Of a stretch of DNA of 64,000 nucleotides, positions 12,501-24,900 are shown piece after piece. The stretch comes from Conus ventricosus (lineage: Eukaryota; Mollusca; Gastropoda; Neogastropoda; Conidae). Location of the stretch: positions 34,080,475 through 34,144,474 of the forward strand of contig CM031601.1 of the NCBI GenBank assembly GCA_018398815.1, written 5' to 3'. Below the pieces are notes generated by a model. The model did no database searches. It was not told the DNA's origin and saw nothing but the letters and a program-made list of their open reading frames with translations. Position 1 is the first letter of the stretch; every line of letters starts with the position of its first letter. The translations under genes and the position numbers were made by a program.

Positions 12501-15500
12501 AAGTTTGGACAGTTTTGTAAATGTTTGTTGACAGTGTGCATATTCAGTTACTTTTGCTGGAGTTTTTTAAAATATGCCTCAGGACTTTTAGCTTTGCAGT
12601 TGGAATGCAAGGACCATATAGGTGGGAGTTTGATTAACTGTGATTTTGATAAGTCAGTCAGGGGCCTGACTGTCCTGTAAATCAAGTCACATCTGTAGTG
12701 TAGATGACCATGGAGTGCGAGGAACAGATCGCAGGTAGTTTCATAAGTCACATCTGTAGTGAAAGTGACCATGGAGTGCAAGGAACAGATCGCAGGCAGT
12801 TTTATGTCTCATCTGTAGTGTAGGTGACCATGGAGTGCAAAGAACAGATCGCAGGCAGTTTTATGTCACATCTGTAGTGAAAGTGACCATGGAGTGCAAA
12901 GAACAGATCGCAGGCAGTTTTATGTCACATCTGTAGTGTAGGTGACCATGGAGTGCAAAGAACAGATCGCAGGCAGTTTTATGTCACATCTGTAGTGAAA
13001 GTGACCATGGAGTGCAAAGAACAGATCGCAGGCAGTTTTATGTCACATCTGTAGTGTAGGTGACCATGGAGTGCAAAGAACAGATCGCAGGCAGTTTTAT
13101 GTCACATCTGTAGTGTAGGTGACCATGGAGTGCAAAGAACAGATCGCAGGCAGTTTTATGTCACATCTGTAGTGAAAGTGACCATGGAGTGCAAAGAACA
13201 GATCGCAGGCAGTTTTATGTCACATCTGTAGTGTAGGTGACCCTGGAGTGCAAGGAAACAGATTGCAGGCAGTTTTATAATATAAGTCACATCTGTAGTG
13301 TAGGTGACCCTGGAGTGCAAGGAAAAGAGAGATGGCAGTTTTAAGTCAGTCAGCAGCTGGCTTTCCTTTTAAGTCACGTCAGTAGTATAGTTAATTATGA
13401 CAGCAGGATCAGGGCCTCCAGCCTCTCTAAAGAGGACCTACAGCTTTGCCACTTCCAGCCTCTGAAGAGGACCTGCAGCTTTGCCACTTCCAGCCTCTCT
13501 AAAGAGGACCTACAGCTTTGCCTCTTCCAGCCTCTTTAAAGAGGACCTACAGCTTTGCCACTTCCAACCTCTCTAAAGAGGACCTACAGCTTTGCCTCTT
13601 CCAGCCTCTCTAAAGAGGACCTACAGCTTTGCCACTTCCAACCTCTCTAAAGAGGACCTACAGCTTTGCCACTTCCAACCTCTCTAAAGAGGACCTACAG
13701 CTTTGCCTCTTCCAGCCTCTTTACAGCTTTGCCTCTTCCAGCCTCTTTAAAGAGGACCTACAGCTTTGCCACTTCCAGCCTCTAAAGAGGACCTGCAGCT
13801 TTGCCACTTCCAGCCTCTCTAAAGAGGACCTACAGCTTTGCCACTTCCAGCCTCTTTAAAGAGGACCTACAGCTTTGCCACTTCCAGCCTCTCTAAAGAG
13901 GACCTACAGCTTTGCCACTTCCAGCCTCTCTAAAGAGGACCTACAGCTTTGCCACTTCCAGCCTCTCTAAAGAGGACCTGCAGCTTTGCCACTTCCAGCC
14001 TCTCTAAAGAGGACCTGCAGCTTTGCCACTTCCAGCCTCTCTAAAGAGGACCTACAGCTTTGCCACTTCCAGCCTCTCTAAAGCCAAGACTGAAATCCAA
14101 ACCAAGTCAAGTGCTGAAACTTCCAGATGGAAAACAAAGGATATTACTGACCATTTCTAATTCGGATCAAAGGAAGCATGATCCACCTGAAAAAGTTTCA
14201 ATCCTTGAAAGTAAATGAATGTTTTCTTTGAGAAAAAGATGCACCTGAAGGTGCAAGTGGGACCCAGAGAAGTACTGTGGTTGAGGACACTGCTTCTCTG
14301 GTGTCCTTGGGTGCATCTTTTTATCAAAGCAAACATTGATAAATTTCCTTGTCAGAATTGAAAATAGCACCAGTGTGGATCATGTGCATTTATCTGTGAT
14401 CAAACTAGACCAAGCGCTCAGTGCTCACAAATACCAGATGAACGATAGAAAAGAGGGGGCATGACAATTACATAGGAAAAAAGAAAATAAAGGCGAAAAC
14501 CGATGAAAGGTAAGGTGAGAAGATACAGTCTCAGCACCAGAGTTGATCAGGCATGCACACACATGCTGAAGTATGGCCACCTTTATAATCCCTCGTTGTC
14601 CTTCTGCGCCTCCTCTTCCACTCCTGCGTCACCGCCCCACCCCATCCCCCCATTCAGTGCACACAAATGCACGCACGCAAGCATGCATGCATGCATGCAC
14701 GTGCGCACACATGCACACACACATAGACTATCTCAACGCCTATCTTGAGCCCAATTTTAGATGATAACTGATTGTTAATTCTTCATTTTCATTGTCCTGA
14801 ATGTTGTTCATCTTGCCTGAAGAAGACCTAAGAGGTCGAAATGCATAATGTTTTGTCTTGTAATATGTTTGTCCGTGTTAAGCGGCAGAATTACTTTGTA
14901 ATGAAGTCTTCATGTAATCCACAGTAGCATCTAAAATATTTGCATGTTTGATAATACACTTCCTAACAGTCACTACAAACACTTTATCACATGGTGTGCA
15001 ATTAGGAGCCTTCTCTCTCTATAGATAATAGTGAAAGTAGAATGACCATTATGCTGTTTACATGAAACTGTTTCTTCTGTACAGCTACCAGAATGACATG
15101 GGAGGAATCTGAAGTCTGTGTGGACTGGAAAATAGTGTATTGTCAGTTGGTGTACTTCATACCTCTTGCCAGAGGTCTTTGAGTTTGACATGTTGACGTG
15201 GTTTTGGTGTGAAGTGTGTAAAGAATCAGACTATCTTTTAAACAATTCTTCGCTCATGACATTTGGGGCAAGCTGATCAGCAGCTTCACTGCTTGGAATG
15301 CTGCCATGACCAGATCTAAGCAGGACTAACATTACTGCCATTGTTTTTGAGAGATTATGCAGTTATATTCCAAGAGCACAGGGTGATTGCTGTTACAGAT
15401 GGCATTGTCTTGGGAACAGAAAGGAAATAGGAGAAGATCAGAAAGACTGTAACTATGTTGGGATGAAGAAGCTACAAAAGACTGTAACTATGTTGGGATG

Positions 15501-15691
15501 AAGAAGCTACTTTCAGAGTTGGAAGAGGTGATTTCCCTTGGTGTCCTGGGTTTCAGGTGGTGGACCTGCCTGCTGTCATCGAGTCTCTGAAAACAGTGGA
15601 CAAGAAAACATTCTATAAAACAGCCGACATTTGTCAGGTGATTTGAGTATGGTTGTAGTCAGGAAGACAATTTCTGGCTCTGCTCTCTCTC

Positions 15692-15728
<37 letters not shown>

Positions 15729-17392
15729 GTGTCTCTCTCTGTCCTCACTCACACCCAACTTCATATGGTTTATAATGCAGCTGACCATGGGGGCCCTATC
15801 AGGGTGGCCTGACCAGTGATGTCCTGTGTTTTATAGTACAGCTGATCCTGGGGCCCTTTCAGGGTGGATTGACCAGTGGTGTCTTGTGGTTCATATTACA
15901 AGTGATCCTGGGGCCCTTTCAGGGCGGATTGACCAGTGATGTCACATGATTTATAATGCAGCTGGTCTTTGGGCCCTATCAGGGTGGCCTGACCAGTGAT
16001 GTCCTGTGGTTTATATATATTACAGCTGATCTTGGGGCCCTGTCAGGATGGCCTAACCAGTGATGTCCTATAGTTTATGATATAGATGATACTGGGGGCC
16101 CTGTCAGGGTGGACTGACCAGTAATGTCATGTGGTTTATAATGTAGCTGGTTTGGGGGCCCTATGAGGGTTTTCACAGATGGACCAGAGTTTGTGGAAAA
16201 GAAGTATGCCTTGTCCCACTATTGTGGTCAACAGTGACACGCTGGAAGGACTTCTGTGGGCAGAATGGGGTGTGGTGATCTGCTGTGTGATCCACCCAGG
16301 CTTGATGAACCTCTGGCTGAGGGGCCTTATAGTCCACATCACAGAAAATAAAGCCTGGACCACTCTTGAAATAATACCCAACATTCATTAAAGTAAATAA
16401 TGTAATTAAGCAAGTTTATTTGACTCATGTACTAAGGAAATTAAGATAGATCATGGATTTGCACAGTGGATGATTGACATGTTTCAGTTTGTTTCATCAA
16501 GGAGGCATCACTGCATGCGGACTAATCCATAAATGCTACACCACATTCGCTAAGTTTTGAGACCACGTTACACTTGATTTTAAGCTGATGGATAAATGAA
16601 ATAACAACTAAGATGAGAGAATTGAAGAAGAGGGTCTAGTGGGTACGACTCGGCAGATGTCTGACGTATGCGTTTGCCCAACGCGCTGGTCAAACCTTGA
16701 GTGCCTACCTACCATTGTGTTTTTTTTTTTTTTTTTTTTTTTTTTTTTGTATGTGTGTATAGTGAATGTACACACGTGTGTGTATGGATGTGTGGGCATG
16801 GGCCCATGTGTGTGAGTGGGTGCATATGTGTGTGTGTGGGCGTGTGTGTGCGTATGCATGTGCGCATGTTTGTGTGTGTATGTGCGCGCACATGTGTGTG
16901 CATGTGCACGTGTGTGTGTGTTTGTGTGCTTGTGCAGGTGTGTGTGTGTGTGTGTGTAATTTGTGAGTTTGTGTTAGCACACACACACGTATTTGCATGT
17001 ATATGTATACATATATCTGTGTATATGTGTGTGTCTTTGTATGTAGGTGTGTACGCATGTGCATGTGTGTACGTATTTGTGTGTTCGTGTGTATGCGTGT
17101 ATGTGCGCACGCGTGTGGGTGTGGACGTGCACATGCACACATGTTTATATTTGTGTGCGTAGGAGCGAGCGAACGTACGTGCGCATGTTTGTGTGTGGGT
17201 ATGCGCGCGCGCGGTGTGTGTGTATGTGTGTGTGTGTAGTGACAGCGTGCATGAATGTTCAGAAGATAATTTAGGATCAAGAACAAGACCATCAAAAACA
17301 ACATATATGTGCACGCGCACATGCTCGCCCACACACACATACACATAACAATAAGAACGACTCCTCCCCCTCACACACACCCCACGTGCGCG

Positions 17393-17469
<77 letters not shown>

Positions 17470-17567
17470 GCTCACTCTCTCACACACTCGCACACCAACG
17501 CATGCGCACTTATGTCCGTGGACTCTCTGATTAACACGCTGGCATCACCCCACTGATTACACACACA

Positions 17568-17627
<60 letters not shown>

Positions 17628-17727
17628 CTCACTCACTCTCTCACACATACACACTCACACACCAACGCTTGCACACTTATGTCCATGGACTCTCTAATTA
17701 ACACGCTGGCATACCCCACTGATAACA

Positions 17728-17783
<56 letters not shown>

Positions 17784-20700
17784 CACAAACAAACACTCAC
17801 TCACTCTGTCACACATACACACTCACAAACCAACGCTTGCACACTTGCGTCCATGGACTCTCTAACACGCTGGCATCACCCCACTGATGAAACACACCAG
17901 CGCACACACGTCTACAGTATGCGCTGGGGGCCCTAAGAGATTCAAAGTCTTATCTCAGCTGTCATGTGTTTTGTCTTTTGTGTCTGTTATTGGAGAGGTC
18001 CAATATGAGTTTGCCCCAATCTCTAGGAGCCTTCGCAGTGTTTGCCTTGAGATTATTCCAATGTTTGTTTGGTTGGTGATGTTTCTTGCCATTCCCTTAA
18101 GTCTGGATGTGCGCCCACTTCCTCTCTTGATGTTCAGATCTGAAAGATGGTCTATGGTATAGTGGCTTTGCTCTTGTTTGCTTTGGTGATTCTTCACATT
18201 TCATATCACATCAGATGGGCCAGGCTGTAATCCAGTTCTTATCATTGCCTTGCCAGCCAGTGTGTCTGCTCTCTCATTTCGTTTAACTCAAGCATGTTCA
18301 GGGCAGTACATCCATATGAGTCTCTCCAGTGGAAGGCTGCGCAATAGTTCATTCCAAGCAGGGCTTTCCATTCCACTTTTCACTTTCTGAAGCAGGTTCA
18401 TGGAGTCAGTCAGTATCATGGCTTGTTGAGTTTGAAACTGGCTTGTTGATGAAAGCCAGCGGAGTGCTTGTGTCACTGCTTGTACCTCCATTGTTAGAGT
18501 TGAAGTTGTTAAACTGTGCACCATTGTCTTCCTGGATAGTTCGAGCATTTTGCTTCACAGTGTATCCCCAGCCTCACTTACCTTTGGTGACAGAACCCCG
18601 TTAGTGTATATTACAATATCATCTTTTGTGCAAAGGTCTTCTCCCTGCATCTGACTTTCTGCGTTGGTTTTGCCTCCTGGCCATTCTCGACAGTGTCTTC
18701 CAAGTTCTGGAGCGATGGCAATTTGGTAGAGGTGTTTCAAGTGGTCTGGATATTTCTCCCATTCTTTGGTTGCTTTGAGTTCTGCTAAGTGGCACACAAG
18801 CTGTATACTGTCTTCTGCCATGATTTTCCACGTCCTAGCCGAGTGCCTTTTGTATCCTTGACTGCCGCATGAAGTGGGTTTTGGGGATTTTCAAGGGCTC
18901 TGAAATATGCCTTCACCTGTTCCAGCTTGTGTCTTGTCTGCATTGAAGGAAGGTCAATCACATTATCAGGTATCACATAGTTTCAACTGGTGTGTCCTTC
19001 GTGGTTCCCAGGATCAATCTCATTGCTTCATTTTGAATTCTTTCTAATTTGAGAAGGTTGCTGTTGGACAGTGTTGCAAGACCTAATTCATAATCTATCA
19101 CACTGAGTACAAGTGCGTGATACAGTCAGTAGAGATGGCGCTGTTCAGTGCCTTTAGCTGCCATTGCTTTCATGGCAGATAGGCCTATTTTGTATTTGAG
19201 AACAATATTCTCAACATGCTTTTTAAGGTTAGCATTTTGTCAAAGCCTACTCCCAAACAGCATAGGTTGTTAGTTGATTCAGTTGGTATTCCATTGAAGG
19301 AAACTGGTGAGGGTACTTGTCCTGATGTCTTGTTGTTGAGAGTGCAGAATAATGTCTGGGCTTTTGTAGGGTTGATGGGCGATCCAGTTTCTTGACACCA
19401 CTGAGCAATGTTGTTCAACTGTTGCTGAACTGCTTTCATTCTGTCTTGAGCATCCTTTGATGTTTTGTAGATCAGGCCATCATCTGCGAATGTCAATACT
19501 CGAGCAATTCTGTTTCTGTTGAGGTCTGCAAGGCCTTTAGAGTAAACATTGTACAAAAGAGGGGAAAGAGGAGAACCTTGAGGTAATCCCATAGAAAGTT
19601 TATGAGGTTCAGATGTCCAGTCTCCAAATCGTAGGATGACAGTTTGCTCCTGAAGTGCCACTGCTATCCATTTTGTAAGTGTCTTGCTGACTCAATAGTC
19701 AAGGAGTAGTTCCATGAGAAGCGAGAACTGGACTTTGTTGTATGCGTCTTCTAGATCTATAGCAACAGCTAGTGTTTCTTCTTTTCTTTGGAATCCTTCA
19801 TATACTTCATAGGCAAAAGCGGCTACATTTTCCCATGTACTTTTTACCTGTTCTGTAGCTTCCTTGATTTGATGGGAGGATTTGTTGACTTTCAAGATCT
19901 CTTGCGAGTTTTCTCGCTATGATTCGTTCCATGAGCTTTCCTGCTATATTTTGCATGGTGAGTATGCGTAGCCATTTAGCCGATGATCTTTTCCTGGTTT
20001 TGGTAAAGCTTTCAGGTAGCTGTGTGTCCAGTCTTCTGGGACATACCTTTATCAAAACTCTCCTGGTAGAGACTGAAGAGTTGGGCTCTCTCCTCTTTTC
20101 TGAGAGCTGTTTGATATCTGCATACCATAGTTTGTCTGGACCTGGAGCACTATCCTTAGTGCATCTAGCTGTTGCATCATCCAATTCAGATGCTGTGATT
20201 TCATCATCAGTGCCAGTCTGAGCTAGGAGTTGGTTTAACTTGGTCAAATATTTCTTCTTTTCCTCGAAATTTCTTTGATCACTCTGTTCTATGAAATGTT
20301 TAAGTAGAGCCGACCCTTTCTCCAAATTTGTCTTGATTTTTGTGATCCCATCAGTGTCAATGATATCTGGGGTTGCATTTGTTTTGTGTTTTCCTTCCAT
20401 GTGACTATATAAGTGCCAGAACTGAGTCAGTGTTGTGTCATAATCAAGTGACAAATAAATTGTTGCCACTTGGTTTCTTTTGCTTCTTCAGCTACTCTTT
20501 CGAATTGTTCAGTTTTCTGATTCATGTCTGATTTAGTACCTAGATCAGGGCAAGGTTTTTTCTTTCTCTCTGCCAAATTCTTACAACCTTGCGTTTCTCT
20601 TTCCAGGCTGTTTCTGTGTCTATATTCCATCAAAGCCAGGGGTTGAACAATTTGTTTGGTTGTAGCATTGTTTCTTTTGCATCTTCTACTCCTTAACGTT

Positions 20701-21892
20701 TGTATGATATCCCCTTCATTGTTGTTGTATTGGAAAGGGTCCTTTTGTTTCGTTTGTGTAACTTTTGATAGTTTCTGTAAACTGAACACAACAAGGAAAT
20801 GGTCACTTCCCTGATGAAGAAGTGCTTCCACACTCATGCCTGCTGTGAACTTTGGTCCAATGAGTGCAAAGTCAGTGACACTGTCAGTGTCACTCTGCCT
20901 CCCTGTATGTGTTGGGGATGATGATGTCCGTGCACTAAGAAGTACTTCATCCAACATCACTTCCAGTGCAATTCCTTGAGGATTGGTACCATGTTGATCC
21001 CACAATTTTGAGCGTGCATTAAGATCTCCACATTGTATAACAAGAGTCTCCAAATTCATGTTCTATTTCCTCCAGAAAGGTCCAATCCGTTTTTGATGCG
21101 TGGATACCTGGATCAGTGGATGTATGCATTGATGAGTACAAGGCTTTTCTGATTACCATCCGGTCTTTCTGTCCTCACACCCATTAGTTCACGTGTGCTG
21201 CTACACCATTTTTCCAAGTCTATCATGGACAGTTTTTTTTTTAAGTTGTTTTTTTATAATCATAGCTAGTCCTCATCCATCATGTTCTTGAAATGTTATG
21301 AAGTCATCCAGTTGTAATGGTCTGTGGGCAGCACTTCTAGTTTCTTGTAGACACAGGACATCAAAGTTACATGCTAGTTTTTCAGTTGTTAAGATCCTCT
21401 TTCTGACACTGCAGCAGTACCAAGTACATATCCTGCAATATTTCTTGGAAAGTCTTTCAGCTTTTTTTTTTTTTTTTTTTTTTTTGCTGTCCCAATCTCT
21501 GCACCACCTCAGAGGCAGTGTACTCACGCCGCTCATTCCGACACCCCGTCCACAGCCACAGCCCGGTCAGTCCCGCCGCAGCCCCAGCACCGGTAGTCCA
21601 CAGGGAGCAGTCAGTTCAGGTCGTCAAGAGGCAACCCACCGGAGGAGACACTGCACTGCTGCCGAGTCACTTCGGTGGTGTTCAGTGGCGCCTGTTCTGA
21701 TCTAACATACGCAGGACACCACCTACTAAGCCCCCTACTGACGACAATAATTGCTTAGTTGCAGATAATAATAATGAATATTTCTATAGCGCAAATCCTA
21801 AATTAGCTCTAAGCGCTTTACAATACAAGGACTAACGAAAACACGCGCGCGCGCGCCCACACACACACGCACGCACGCACGCACGCACGCAT

Positions 21893-21939
<47 letters not shown>

Positions 21940-24900
21940 CGGGGAAGCAGATACGCACAGCACACACGGGAAAACAGACACGCACAACCACTCACGCACA
22001 CCTCACACACTCACACAAACTGACATCTGTGTATGACCGGGACTTTTGAATTATCAGCCGAAATAGACTGTAAAAAGATGAGTTTTTTAGTTTCGTTTTA
22101 AAGACTGGAAAAGAGTCACAGTGCCTGATGTCGTGTGGAAGAGAATTCCAAGTTTTAGGAGCCAGGAAGGAGAAGGAACGATCCCCCCTTCTTTTGCATT
22201 TGAATCTGGGAGGAACCAGGAGCAACGAGTCAGAAGACGAGCGAAGGGTTCTAGCTGGGCAGTATAAGTTTAGAAGGTCAGACAGATAGGCTGGAGTTCC
22301 AGATTTAACAGCATTGAAACAGAGGCATGCGATTTTATATGTCACCCTGGCTTTGACCGGCAACCAGTGAAGTCTGCATAATAATAGTTGAGGGTGTTCT
22401 TTGAAGGGAGCTTTGAGGATTAGTCTAGCAGCACAGTTTTGAACGTGCTGAAGTTTTTTGGTGAGGTAGTCGGGAAGGCCTGCTAGTAGAGAATTACAGT
22501 AATCGAGACGCGAAAGCACGAGAGAAGTGGTGAGAGTTTTGGTTGCTTCAGTGGTAAGGAGATGTCGGATAGCACCTATACGTCTAATTTCCAGAAAGCA
22601 TATTTTACAGACATGGTTCACCTGTGCCTTCGTATCAAGATCGCTGTCGATAAAGACACCAAGGTTTTTAACCTTTTCTAAGAAGGGAATAACAGTACTG
22701 CAGATCAGAAGTGAAGAATTTACAGAAAGAGCGGGTGTTTTTGCTGCTGGTAAACTGAACAGCAAGGCTTCAGTTTTGTCGTGGTTTAGCTGAAGTTTGT
22801 TTTCAGCCATCCAGTCCCGAACGACGGACACACATTCAGACAATTCGCCCTTCATTTGGTCAAGCTCAGAGGCATTCCCCGAGCGTCTTAGCTGGGTGTC
22901 GTCGGCAAACATCTGGTGAGGACAGGAGTGAGTTTCAAGGATCTGAGAAAGAGGATGCGTGTACATTACAAAGAGTACAGGTCCAAGGACGGAGCCCTGT
23001 GGAACCCCAGATTTCAGCTTGGCTAAACGAGATCTGACGTTGTTGACAACGACTGACTGGTGTCTATCTGACAGGTATGACTTGAACCATTGAAGGGCTG
23101 TTCCTGTAACCCCGAAATAGTGCTGCAGACGTTGCACAAGAATGGAGTGATCAATTGTGTCGAAAGCAGCGGATAGATCGAGTAGAGCAAGGATAGAGAC
23201 CTTTTGTTCATCGGCAGCAACAAGGAGATCATTTACAACACGAAGAAGAGCAGTTTCAGTACTGTGACCAGCACGATAGGCAGACTGAAAGGGATTTTGA
23301 AGACAGTTAATCTCGAGATGGGATAGGAGCTGTGAGAGAACAACTCTCTCTATGAGTTTGGAAACAAAGGGAAGATTTGAGACTGGACGGTAGTTTTTCA
23401 GCTGATTTGGGTCCATACCAGCCTTTTTCAGTAAAGGCCTAACAAGAGCGAGCTTGTGTTCCTTTGGAAAGTCACCAGACTGAACAGACTCATTGACAAG
23501 GCGGGTAAGAACGGGAATGAAGAGATCCGAATTCTCAAACAGAAGTGACGTGGGTATCGGATCCAGTTCACAGGTTTTGTGGGGCATGTCTTTCAGGATC
23601 TTACTCACTGTGTCTTCAGACACTGGTGAAAAGAAAGCAAGGGGTGTTTCAACATCAGGACAGGTTGTGGGAACATGAGAAGTCTGCATGCTGTCAATGT
23701 TCTGTCTGATTAATTGGATTTTGCTGTTGAAAAAGTCGCTGAAAGATTGGGCAAGTTCGGTATGAGGAATGTTGCTAGGGAGGGGGGACGTGTTGATCTT
23801 TCCCAGCAGAGAGTTAGTAATCGCAAACAGTTCTTTACAAGTCTGACTTGCATTGATTTTGGAAGAATAGAAATCTTGTTTTGCTTCAAGAAGTAAGCAG
23901 TTTACCTCATCCTTCTTATGTGTGAAAATCTGCTTGTGTACTATGAGACCAGTCTTCCGCCAGGCACGCTCCGCACATCGACGAGCACGCTTGGCTTCAT
24001 GCAGCACTGGAGTGAACCACGGTTTAGCTTTCTTGTTGGTGGGCACATGTTTAGGGGTCTCTGGGGCATGTGTATCAAGCAATGTACTGAGACGTGTGTT
24101 ATAATCACTGACTGTAATGTCACGGGTGTCGGACAGAGTATTCTCAAGATCAGACCTAAACGATGATCTGTCAATGGCACGAATATTCCTGCGCTGAACT
24201 ACTGTGGAGGGGAATACAGGCTTTTTAATATCAAGTTCACAAACAACTGACATGTGATCAGAGGTGAGGTAGTGGGAGACACTAGTCGACTGAACAAGGG
24301 GGTCAGACTGACTGTCAACAACCCAGTCAATGATATGACCTGACCTGTGTGTGGGTTCAGTCACACGCTGTACCAGATCGAACTGTGTAAACATGTCTTT
24401 CAACCTGGTTACCTGTTGCTCTACGTCGCAATGAAAATTAAAATCCCCTAGGATGACAGACTTTCCCCTGCTCACGTTGCAATAGGCGAGAAAGTCTGGA
24501 AACTGTTGGTGAAAGAGGGCATCAGTCATCCTATTGGTTTTGCTTGGAGGGGGGCGGTACAACAAACAGAAGTTAATGTGTAATTGTGACAGTGACATGA
24601 CAACAAGTTCGAAACTATCATGCGCAAATGGAAAAGAATTTGTAATAGTAACACATGTGTTGTAAGACTCTCTAAAGATGATAGCCAGACCACCACCACG
24701 TGAAACACGAGGAAAGGATTTCATCGCGTAACCTGTGGGGGTGATGTCGGCACACTTGGACTTGTCACCATGCGTTTTTAACCAAGACTCCGTAAGAAAC
24801 ATGAAGTCAACATCATTTTCAATGATAAAGTCAGAAATCGCTGCTCTTTTCAGTTTTTTCCCGATAGACTGGGCATTGAACAAACAGAGTTTTACACATT

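Noticed and set aside
16705..17467. Open frames of 150-250 codons rich in Cys/Val or His/Thr
   Set aside because: By-products of TG/CA dinucleotide repeats on both strands.
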